DNA of 13,270 nt from Bacilli bacterium (GTDB lineage: Bacteria > Bacillota_I > Bacilli_A > RF39 > UBA660), in the NCBI GenBank assembly GCA_024693165.1, contig JAILLM010000073.1, positions 1 to 13,270 on the forward strand. Reading direction: 5' to 3'. The translations under genes were made by a program, and so were the position numbers. Shown here piece after piece: positions 8,074 through 13,270 of the stretch (its first letter is position 1; every line of letters starts with the position of its first letter). Under the pieces are notes generated by a model that saw only the letters and a program-made list of their open reading frames with translations, ran no database searches and was not told the DNA's origin.

Positions 8074-8099
8074 TCATTTTATAAGATTGGTTTCTTTTT
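8061..8099 (+). terminator. Long terminator overlapping the orphan gene's stop
   Basis: A stem of about 15 bp with one G-T pair (8061-8075 with 8085-8099) closes a 9-base loop. The TAA stop (8071-8073) lies in the left arm, so the hairpin starts in the Lys/Arg-rich last codons. The T-rich tail forms the base of the stem. Confidence 0.8.
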
Positions 8100-8101
8100 A
8101 T

Positions 8102-8130
8102 TTGTATTATTATATTAATTAGATTATAAT
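8102..8130 (+). promoter_or_regulatory. Promoter of hemW
   Basis: TTGTAT (8102-8107) and a perfect TATAAT (8125-8130) are 17 bp apart. The -35 starts 3 bases after the preceding terminator. The predicted leader is about 16 bases. Confidence 0.65.
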
Positions 8131-8152
8131 TTTATTGATAGGTGGTAATAAT

Positions 8153-9238
8153 ATGCATTCAGTATATATTCATATTCCTTTTTGTTCCCATATATGTTCT
8201 TATTGTGATTTCACTAAGTTATTACATTTAGAACCATTCGTAGATGATTATTTAGAAAATCTACAACAAGAGATTCTAGATAATTATGATGGTGAAAGAT
8301 TAAAAACTTTATACATAGGTGGTGGTACACCATCATGTTTAACTAGAAAAGAACGTATTAAATTATTTCAAATACTTGAAATCTTTATTAAAGATTCTGA
8401 TTGTGAATATACAATTGAATGTAATCCAAGAGATATTACTGAAGAATTCTTAGACGATATCGTAGCAGCTGGTGTTAATAGAATAAGCATTGGCGTTGAA
8501 TCATTTGATGAAGAAAATCTAAAGATTCTTGAAAGAAAAGCTGACTTTAAAGATTTAGAAAAGAAAATAGAATTAATTAAAAATCGTGGAATAGATAATA
8601 TTAATATAGATTTAATGTATGCATTACCTAACGAATCTTTAAAAGTGCTTAAAGAAGATTTAAAGAAATTTATTAAACTTAAAGTAGCTCACATAAGTAC
8701 TTATTCTTTAATGATTGAAGATCATACTAAATTAGGTAATAGTAAGATTGATTATGTTCCTACTGAATTGGATGCTAAAATGTTTGATACTATTTGTGCA
8801 AAACTAAAGAAAAATGGATTCATACATTATGAAGTATCTAACTTTGCTTTACCTGGGTTTGAATCAAAACACAATTTAAACTATTGGGATAATGGTGAAT
8901 ATTATGGATTTGGACTTGGTGCATCAGGATTTAAAGCAGGATTTAGATATACTAATACACGTAACTTAAGAGAATATAACGAAGGTAATTATCGTAAAGA
9001 AAATGAACTTATGTCATATAAAGACATGATGGATAATGAACTTATGTTAGGTTTTAGAAAGTTAAAAGGAATTAACGTAGATGAATTCTATGAAAAGTAT
9101 GGTGAAAACATTCAAGATGTCTTCCCAAAGATAAATGATTACCTTAAATCAGGGGATTTAATTTATAAAAAAGGTTATTTATCTATACCTGAAGATAAGA
9201 TCTATGTAATGAATGAGATACTTGTAAATATCTTGTAG
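8153..9238 (+). CDS. hemW: Radical SAM heme chaperone HemW
   Basis: HemW-type proteins bind a [4Fe-4S] cluster and S-adenosylmethionine. They resemble coproporphyrinogen III dehydrogenase HemN but act as heme chaperones. In this 361-residue protein the cluster cysteines are C11, C15 and C18 in PFCSHICSYCDF. The Asp-Phe after the third cysteine is typical of HemW, whereas HemN has an additional cysteine there. GGGTP (56-60) contacts SAM; ECNP (89-92), GVESF (114-118), HYEVSNFA (225-232) and YWDNGEYYGFGLGASG (244-259) are the remaining family blocks, followed by the HemN C-terminal domain with LMLGFRKLKGI. AGGTGG ends 7 bases before the ATG at 8153; a TTG at 8135 would put the SD inside the gene. 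No heme biosynthesis genes are nearby, so a role in respiration cannot be inferred here. Confidence 0.95.
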   Translation: MHSVYIHIPFCSHICSYCDFTKLLHLEPFVDDYLENLQQEILDNYDGERLKTLYIGGGTPSCLTRKERIKLFQILEIFIKDSDCEYTIECNPRDITEEFLDDIVAAGVNRISIGVESFDEENLKILERKADFKDLEKKIELIKNRGIDNINIDLMYALPNESLKVLKEDLKKFIKLKVAHISTYSLMIEDHTKLGNSKIDYVPTELDAKMFDTICAKLKKNGFIHYEVSNFALPGFESKHNLNYWDNGEYYGFGLGASGFKAGFRYTNTRNLREYNEGNYRKENELMSYKDMMDNELMLGFRKLKGINVDEFYEKYGENIQDVFPKINDYLKSGDLIYKKGYLSIPEDKIYVMNEILVNIL

Positions 9239-9242
9239 ATTA

Positions 9243-9271
9243 TTGAATGATATTAGTGCTCGTGCTATAAT
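9243..9271 (+). promoter_or_regulatory. Promoter of the cadherin-like surface gene
   Basis: TTGAAT (9243-9248) and TATAAT (9266-9271) are 17 bp apart, with a TGC extension (9263-9265) before the -10. The promoter starts 5 bases after the hemW stop. I see no convincing terminator between the genes, so read-through from hemW is also possible. Confidence 0.75.
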
Positions 9272-9298
9272 TCAAAATAGATAAAGGGTGATTAAATA

Positions 9299-11014
9299 AT
9301 GAAAAATAAATTAAAATTTAGTTTATTATTAATGATTTTAATGCTTATACCAACTTGTGTATTTGCAGCTTCAATTGAAATTGGTTCAGCTAAAAATGAG
9401 GATGGTAAGGCATCTTGGTCAGTTGTTTATAAAGGAGATAAATTATCTACTGGTGATGTATTTAATTTAAATGCATACGGAAATGATAATGGAATGGTAA
9501 CTTGTTCTGTAACTTATTCATCTCCATTATTAGAAACAGGTGCAGTCGCAGCTGATAAGGAAGTACCATCAAGTGGTTTAACAATTGGTACTTTAAAATG
9601 TGAAACAACTAGTACTGAAAATCAACCAGGTTCAGTTGGGATTAAAGGTACATTAAAAACTGCTTCTGGTACAGTAGATTTAAATATGAGTCCTAAAACT
9701 TATACAGTTAATGCTCAAAGGAAAAAATCTAGTGATGCTAAACTTAAAACTATTACTGTAAGTCAAGGAACAATGACTCCTGAATTCAAATCAGATAAAT
9801 TTGAATATACAGTATATAATTTAAAAGATACTATTAATTCAATTAGAATTACTTGGACTTGTGACTATTGTACAGGTGCTTCATCTAATGCACATGCAGA
9901 GAAAAAAGGTAATAATAGTATTAACTTCTCTGAATTAGCAAAAGGAAATAATGATATTGAATTAGAAATTACATCTGAAGATGGATCTAATAAAGAAACT
10001 TATAAGTTAACTGTTATTAGAGGAGAAACTGAATATAACTCAGCTAAAGTATCATCTCTTTCATTTGGAGATAGTAATTTAATTCCCGAATTTAAAGAAG
10101 ATACATTAGAAGGCTATACAGTATCTGTTCCAAATGATGTTAAAGATATTTCCAAGATTGCTAGCGTAGTCTTAAAAGATCCTGAAGCTAAATATGAATT
10201 TATTGGTGGAGATAACTTATCAATTGGTGCTAATGAAGTAGAACTTAAAGTTACAAGTGTACTTGGTGATAATGAAGTTTCATATAAAATAACTGTTACT
10301 AGACTTAATAGTGACAATATTACATTAGTAAGTTATAAAGATAATCAAATAACATTTATTGATGCCGATAAAGCAGAACAAACATTAAGTGCTGAAGAAT
10401 TTGAAAAAGCTTATCCAAACGTATGGAAAGATATTCAAAGTGGTAAATATAAATTTGATGAAAATGGTAAACTAATCGAAAATAAAACCGAAAAGAAATC
10501 TAATAAGAAAGTAATAGTAATTATTATCGTATTAGTAGTAGGTGTTATTGTTATTGGTTTATCAGGATACTTTATCTTTAGAAAGAAAGATCCTGAAAAA
10601 GAAAAAGAAAAAATCAAAAAGAAAGCTATGAAAAAAGCTCGTAAAGATGAACTAAAGAAATTAGAAGAAGAATATTATAAAGAATACTACAATGAAGATT
10701 ACGAAGATGGAGAAGAATATGAAAATGAATCTGAAGATGAATCTGAAGATGAATCTGAAGAAGTAGAAGAAGAAACTCCTGAAGAAGAAACTGAGGAAAT
10801 TCCTAGTAGATCTAAAAAGAATAAAGAACAATCTTTATTAGAAGATGATTATATATTCGAACAATCTCTACTTGAAGAAGAAAATGAAGAATCCGAAGAG
10901 AATACTAAAACTAAGAAAAAAGAAGATGTAGTTGATGTTGATACTGCATTAGAAGATTTAATGAATACTAAAACATATGATTTTAGTGATGAATTCGAAG
11001 ATTTAGATAAATAA
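9299..11014 (+). CDS. Membrane-anchored surface protein with two cadherin-like beta-sandwich domains and an acidic cytoplasmic tail
   Basis: This is a 571-residue predicted surface protein of unknown role. In order: a signal peptide (1-24, K-rich start, hydrophobic core, cut near VFAA); an N-terminal beta domain (25-140) with strand pattern and GDVFNLNAYG/IGTLKCET blocks loosely like a cohesin fold; two cadherin-like beta-sandwich domains (about 146-241 and 248-336), each opening with Leu-x-x-Ile/Leu-x-x and closing with the typical YKLTVIRG / YKITVTRL strand; a spacer; and one membrane helix (404-427) followed by RKK. The cytoplasmic tail (428-571) starts basic and helical, then becomes very acidic (ESEDESEDESEE), with EQSLLE present twice (510-515, 521-526). 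Extracellular cysteines are C69, C101, C188 and C191. The SD GGGTGAT ends 6 bases before the ATG. The protein could sense or bind something outside and dock partners through the tail, but nothing in the sequence proves a function. Confidence 0.85.
   Translation: MKNKLKFSLLLMILMLIPTCVFAASIEIGSAKNEDGKASWSVVYKGDKLSTGDVFNLNAYGNDNGMVTCSVTYSSPLLETGAVAADKEVPSSGLTIGTLKCETTSTENQPGSVGIKGTLKTASGTVDLNMSPKTYTVNAQRKKSSDAKLKTITVSQGTMTPEFKSDKFEYTVYNLKDTINSIRITWTCDYCTGASSNAHAEKKGNNSINFSELAKGNNDIELEITSEDGSNKETYKLTVIRGETEYNSAKVSSLSFGDSNLIPEFKEDTLEGYTVSVPNDVKDISKIASVVLKDPEAKYEFIGGDNLSIGANEVELKVTSVLGDNEVSYKITVTRLNSDNITLVSYKDNQITFIDADKAEQTLSAEEFEKAYPNVWKDIQSGKYKFDENGKLIENKTEKKSNKKVIVIIIVLVVGVIVIGLSGYFIFRKKDPEKEKEKIKKKAMKKARKDELKKLEEEYYKEYYNEDYEDGEEYENESEDESEDESEEVEEETPEEETEEIPSRSKKNKEQSLLEDDYIFEQSLLEEENEESEENTKTKKKEDVVDVDTALEDLMNTKTYDFSDEFEDLDK
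10727..10761 (+). repeat. 12-bp tandem repeat, about 2.9 copies, inside the acidic tail
   Basis: The unit GAATCTGAAGAT occurs at 10727 and 10739 and, except for its last base, at 10751. It encodes Glu-Ser-Glu-Asp. The nucleotide identity of the units suggests recent slippage, and a change of copy number would keep the frame. Confidence 0.85.
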
Positions 11015-11026
11015 TTTACTAGATAA

Positions 11027-11052
11027 AAAAACCTCTTGCAATAGAGGTTTTT
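11027..11052 (+). terminator. Terminator of the cadherin-like gene
   Basis: A perfect 10-bp stem (11027-11036 with 11043-11052; AAAAACCTCT and its complement) encloses a 6-base loop and ends in TTTTT. It begins 12 bases after the stop codon. Confidence 0.85.
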
Positions 11053-11064
11053 ATGTAATATAAT
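11036..11064 (+). promoter_or_regulatory. Promoter of rpsU, with its -35 inside the upstream terminator
   Basis: A perfect TATAAT lies at 11059-11064. At the ideal 17-bp spacing the -35 is TTGCAA (11036-11041), which occupies the loop and last stem base of the preceding terminator. The predicted leader is about 24 bases. Confidence 0.6.
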
Positions 11065-11094
11065 ACTAGTGGTTATTGGAAGGAGGGAAGTATA

Positions 11095-11298
11095 ATGGCA
11101 AGCACAAGAGTTGAAGTAAAAAACGGAGATGTAAACGGCGCAATCAGAAAATGGAAAATGAAATTTGCTAAGAGCGGAGTACCTTCTGAATTAAAGAAAC
11201 ACAAAGAATATTCTAAACCAGGCGTTGTAAGACGTGAAGAAAAGAAAGAGAATATTAAAAATTCTCGTAAGAGAAATAAAAGAGATAGAAGAGGATAG
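11095..11298 (+). CDS. rpsU: Small ribosomal subunit protein bS21
   Basis: bS21 binds late to the 30S platform near the 3' end of 16S rRNA and helps initiation. The 67-residue product has the family layout: a short strand (RVEVKNGDVNGAIRKWK), a helix-turn-helix with a Lys-rich stretch, the KPGVVRRE block, and a basic tail (KNSRKRNKRDRRG). Its length is usual. The SD AAGGAGG, the strongest in the window, ends 8 bases before the ATG, as expected of a highly expressed gene. In many Bacillota rpsU is followed directly by yqeY. Here a beta-helix membrane protein gene lies between them. The stop codon TAG is part of the terminator hairpin. Confidence 0.96.
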   Translation: MASTRVEVKNGDVNGAIRKWKMKFAKSGVPSELKKHKEYSKPGVVRREEKKENIKNSRKRNKRDRRG

Positions 11299-11314
11299 AA
11301 ATATCCTTTTTTTT
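11290..11314 (+). terminator. Terminator overlapping the rpsU stop codon
   Basis: GGATA (11293-11297) pairs with TATCC (11302-11306) around a GAAA tetraloop (11298-11301), extended by A-T and G-T pairs at the base. Eight T (11307-11314) follow. The T and A of the TAG stop are in the stem and its G opens the tetraloop. Confidence 0.8.
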
Positions 11315-11324
11315 GTTGTAGAAT

Positions 11325-11341
11325 TATCCTTAGAAAGGATA
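11325..11341 (+). promoter_or_regulatory. Hairpin covering the Shine-Dalgarno of the beta-helix gene
   Basis: TATCCTT (11325-11331) is perfectly complementary to AAGGATA (11335-11341), leaving a 3-base AGA loop. The right arm is the likely SD (AAAGGA, about 8 bases before the ATG at 11348). The same TATCCTT also forms the right arm and first T bases of the rpsU terminator at 11302-11308. A possible -10 (TAGAAT, 11319-11324) would start transcripts inside this hairpin, so it could form only in read-through RNA. Confidence 0.45.
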
Positions 11342-11347
11342 TAGGAT

Positions 11348-12502
11348 ATGAAAAGATATTTAAAAGTATTTTTATTATTATTTGTAGCTTTATTTAGCGT
11401 AACAGTTTATGCTGAAGAAACTAATTGTATTGGAGGACCTGAAGGAACTAATTGTGGCGATATATCTGCACCAATAGTTACTTCTCCATCTGATACAAAA
11501 TCAACTGATAAACAATTCTATGCAGATGATACAGTAACTATTACTGAAAATATTGATAATACTGCCTTTGTAGCAGGTGATGATGTTGATGTTAATTCAA
11601 ACATTGATGGTATTGGATTTATCGCTGGTAAGAATGTTAAAGTTAAAGGTTCAGCAGATTATGGATTCTATGCTGGTTATGATGTAAAAGTAACTGATAA
11701 CGAAATTACTGATGCTTTCATTGCTGGTAATAATATTACATTAACAAATGTTGATGGTAGAACAGTTTATGCAGCTGCTAGTACTATTAAAATAACTGAT
11801 TCAACTATTGATAAGTTATTCTTAGCAGGTAACACAATTACTTTAGTAGGAGACTTTGATGATGTAGTTGTTGATGCAGGTACAGTAATAATTGAAGGAA
11901 CTATCTATGGAACATTAGAAGTTAATGAAAACGCTGTAATCGAAAGAAAAGGCGAAACTCAAATTGAAAAGATTGTTACTTATAAAGAAACAGAAAAGAC
12001 TAGAGAATTTTCTAAAGGGAATAAATATGCTGCCTTAGCAATAGCTTTTGTAACTGGATTCTTTATTAGTTATGTTAATTTAGCAATCATTGGAGCAATT
12101 CTTATTTATGCATGTAAGAAAGCATTTGATAAACTAGCTAAGAATAAAAATGATGTTGGATACTTATTCAGTAAGATTGGTGTTGGTTTATGCTTGCTTA
12201 TAGTTACTCCAATAGCTGCATTAATATTATTATTAACTGGTTTAGCTTCATACTTATCATTTATAGTAATATTCAGTTATATTATTGCTTTAATGATTAC
12301 TACTCCAGTTGTAACAGTTCATTATAGTAATATGTTCTTAAAATCAATTAAGAATGAATATGTAAGATACTTCGCTGGATTACTAATTCTTCAATTAGTT
12401 AAGAAACTTCCAGTAATTGGTGGCGTAGTTACATTCTTAACATTATGTTTAGGTTTAGGATTAATTAAAGATATGTTAGCTAAAGAAAAGAAGGAAAAAT
12501 AA
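11348..12502 (+). CDS. Secreted-side polymer-forming (bactofilin-like) beta-helix protein with polytopic membrane C-terminus
   Basis: The 384-residue product has a signal peptide (1-22, ending VYA), a short linker with C27 and C36, then a right-handed beta-helix region (about 58-200). Its rungs repeat every 16-18 residues, each marked by Ala-Gly or a variant: 76-77, 93-94, 109-110, 126-127, 142-143, 160-161 and 177-178, usually as F-x-A-G followed by alternating V/I/T residues. This pattern matches polymer-forming bactofilin-type domains. After a charged linker (200-226) come about four membrane helices (near 228-256, 276-299, 300-323 and 338-372) and a Lys-rich end. Bactofilins are usually cytosolic scaffolds; here the signal peptide implies that the helix faces outward. 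The SD AAAGGA lies about 8 bases before the ATG. The role is probably envelope organisation, by inference only. Confidence 0.85.
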   Translation: MKRYLKVFLLLFVALFSVTVYAEETNCIGGPEGTNCGDISAPIVTSPSDTKSTDKQFYADDTVTITENIDNTAFVAGDDVDVNSNIDGIGFIAGKNVKVKGSADYGFYAGYDVKVTDNEITDAFIAGNNITLTNVDGRTVYAAASTIKITDSTIDKLFLAGNTITLVGDFDDVVVDAGTVIIEGTIYGTLEVNENAVIERKGETQIEKIVTYKETEKTREFSKGNKYAALAIAFVTGFFISYVNLAIIGAILIYACKKAFDKLAKNKNDVGYLFSKIGVGLCLLIVTPIAALILLLTGLASYLSFIVIFSYIIALMITTPVVTVHYSNMFLKSIKNEYVRYFAGLLILQLVKKLPVIGGVVTFLTLCLGLGLIKDMLAKEKKEK

Positions 12503-12518
12503 TTCCTTTTTTTCTTTT
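12482..12518 (+). terminator. Terminator overlapping the beta-helix gene's stop
   Basis: An A/G-rich left arm (12482-12496, coding for the last Lys/Glu residues) pairs with a T/C-rich right arm (12503-12517), about 15 bp with one G-T pair. The 6-base loop holds the TAA stop. Seven T (12507-12513) form part of the right arm. Confidence 0.75.
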
Positions 12519-12522
12519 GTAA

Positions 12523-12538
12523 GAGTATAATAATACTC
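12523..12538 (+). promoter_or_regulatory. -10 element of yqeY embedded in a perfect dyad
   Basis: TATAAT (12526-12531) is a perfect -10. It lies within GAGTAT-AATA-ATACTC, a 6-bp perfect inverted repeat spanning 12523-12538. The -35 position (12503-12508, TTCCTT) is poor. The dyad could be an operator or a chance effect of AT richness. Confidence 0.5.
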
Positions 12539-12556
12539 AAGAAAGAAGGCATAAGA

Positions 12557-13003
12557 ATGTACGAACAAGTTAAAAAAGATTTAATCGAAGCAATGAAATC
12601 TGGAGACAAATTTAAACTAAGTGTAATAAAGATGCTTAAGAGTGCTTTAATGAATGAAGAAATTAATCTTGGAGGTAATGGTTCAGGATTAACTGACGAT
12701 CAAGTACTTGCAGTTATAAAAAGAGAAGTTAAGAAAAGAAATGGATCTATCGAGGAATATACTAAATATGGTAAGATGGATGCTGTTGAAGACTTAAAGA
12801 AAGAAGTAGAAGTATTATCTATTTATCTTCCTGAAGAAATGAGCGATGAAGAACTTAATAAACATATCGATGAAATAATCGCTGAAGTTGGAGCTTCTTC
12901 AATCAAAGATATGGGAAGAGTAATGAAAGAATTAACTGCTAAATACGCTTCTCAAATTGATATGGGCAAAGCATCAGGTTTTGTTAAGGCTAAATTAAAC
13001 TAA
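12557..13003 (+). CDS. yqeY: GatB/YqeY domain protein
   Basis: The 148-residue product is a stand-alone YqeY protein, related to the C-terminal helical domain of GatB, the tRNA-dependent amidotransferase subunit. Its own role is not firmly known; a link to tRNA metabolism is assumed from the homology. Family features are visible: an N-terminal helix MYEQVKKDLIEAMKSGD, a helix with KLSVIKMLKSALMNEEI (20-36), VIKREVKKRNGSIEEY (53-68), the YLPEEMSDEEL turn (90-100) and the closing DMGRVMKEL with a KASGFVKAKL tail. Length is usual. The SD GAAGG ends 7 bases before the ATG. The gene normally pairs with rpsU; here the two are separated by the beta-helix gene, and it has its own promoter and terminator. 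Confidence 0.95.
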   Translation: MYEQVKKDLIEAMKSGDKFKLSVIKMLKSALMNEEINLGGNGSGLTDDQVLAVIKREVKKRNGSIEEYTKYGKMDAVEDLKKEVEVLSIYLPEEMSDEELNKHIDEIIAEVGASSIKDMGRVMKELTAKYASQIDMGKASGFVKAKLN

Positions 13004-13008
13004 TTATT

Positions 13009-13036
13009 AATAGTTGAGGTATCTCAACTATTTTAA
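13009..13036 (+). terminator. Intrinsic terminator of yqeY
   Basis: TAGTTGAG (13011-13018) pairs with CTCAACTA (13023-13030) around a GTAT loop, extended by two A-T pairs to a 10-bp perfect stem. It is followed by a T-rich stretch and begins 5 bases after the stop codon. Confidence 0.85.
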
Positions 13037-13053
13037 TTTGAGTCATTTAATAG

Positions 13054-13059
13054 TATAAT
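13054..13059 (+). promoter_or_regulatory. -10 element of the VanZ-like gene
   Basis: A perfect TATAAT. The -35 position at 17 bp (13031-13036, TTTTAA) is weak and abuts the yqeY terminator. The predicted start near 13066 coincides with the SD, giving a leader of only about 11 bases. Confidence 0.5.
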
Positions 13060-13076
13060 TTACATAGGTGATTTTA

Positions 13077-13270
13077 GTGAAAGACATGCTACCCGTAAAA
13101 ACATTTAATATTATTTTAGAAATCATACCAATGATAATATTATTCTCACTTGTTGCAATAATGTTAAGGGTTGTTATTTCACTTTATAATCATGAAAAAA
13201 TAAATATATTTAATGATTTTAAAATGTTAATTTATGTAATATATTTATTTGTATTATTTCAATTAGTTAC
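13077..13270 (+). CDS. VanZ-like membrane protein, 3' end outside the window
   Basis: The frame is open from the GTG at 13077 to the window end (64 full codons). AGGTGA ends 5 bases before the GTG; an ATG three codons later (13086) is the alternative start. The visible part has a first membrane helix (about 11-37, rich in Ile, Leu and Val), a short polar loop with NHEKINIFNDF, and the start of a second helix (about 49-64) ending in LFVLFQLV. A first helix, a polar loop containing a Phe-rich stretch, and a second helix ending in F-Q-L is the N-terminal pattern of VanZ-family proteins of Bacillota. The family name comes from teicoplanin resistance, but most members have no known role. The diagnostic C-terminal half is missing, so the call is moderate. 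Confidence 0.6.
   Translation, partial: MKDMLPVKTFNIILEIIPMIILFSLVAIMLRVVISLYNHEKINIFNDFKMLIYVIYLFVLFQLV

Noticed and set aside
8135..8152. TTG upstream as the hemW start
   Set aside because: It would place the clear SD inside the gene and add residues before the conserved YIHIPFC motif.
9208..9238. Possible hairpin at the end of hemW (AGATA...TATCT)
   Set aside because: Short stem, no T tract; not called as a terminator.
10114..10617. Minus-strand open frames at 10114-10317 and 10435-10617
   Set aside because: Antisense shadows of the cadherin-like gene; Ser/Leu- and Phe/Ile-rich products typical of reversed AT-rich coding sequence.
12391..12609. Minus-strand open frame across the beta-helix gene end and yqeY start
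   Set aside because: It crosses a terminator, a promoter and two real gene ends, and has no translation signal of its own.
1..13270. tRNA, rRNA, CRISPR, insertion sequence or prophage features
   Set aside because: All gaps between genes are under about 150 bases and are filled by terminators and promoters; no cloverleaf, spaced direct repeats, transposase or integrase is present.

Overview
The window comes from a very AT-rich, low-GC Gram-positive genome. All genes are on the + strand, Arg is mostly AGA, Shine-Dalgarno (SD) sites are of the GGAGG/GGTGAT type, and the genetic code is standard (TGG for Trp, no in-frame TGA). RbgA, an N-terminally extended RNase HII, bS21, YqeY, an LtaS-type enzyme and a VanZ-like protein together suggest a Bacillota/Bacilli lineage. 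An uncultured gut-type lineage once placed near the Tenericutes is possible, but that placement is inference.

Layout: (1) 1-809, the 3' part of an unrecognised gene, closed by a strong hairpin. (2) 920-4720, an overlapping operon: rbgA (50S assembly GTPase), rnhB (RNase HII) and an LtaS-like membrane phosphoglycerol transferase. (3) 4721-6900, topA behind a perfect consensus promoter, using a TTG start. (4) 6949-8073, a GNAT acetyltransferase and an orphan helical, possibly ankyrin-like protein. (5) 8153-9238, hemW. (6) 9299-12502, two cell-surface genes flanking rpsU: a single-pass protein with two cadherin-like beta-sandwich domains and a long acidic cytoplasmic tail, and a secreted-side beta-helix (bactofilin-like) protein with a polytopic membrane C-terminus. 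(7) 12557-13003, yqeY. (8) 13077 to the end, the start of a VanZ-like membrane protein.

How the genes fit together: apart from the coupled rbgA-rnhB-ltaS operon, nearly every gene looks like its own transcription unit. Intergenic gaps are only about 45-150 bp and most hold a hairpin terminator followed almost at once by a -10 element. Several terminators begin inside the upstream gene and contain its stop codon, and some -35 regions lie inside the upstream terminator. Conserved housekeeping genes (ribosome assembly and translation, DNA topology, RNA-DNA hybrid removal) are interleaved with envelope genes. I see no tRNA, rRNA, CRISPR array, insertion sequence or prophage. The least described parts are the two surface proteins around rpsU, the nested complementary repeats between rpsU and the beta-helix gene, the orphan at 7540-8073 and the truncated orphan at 1-809.
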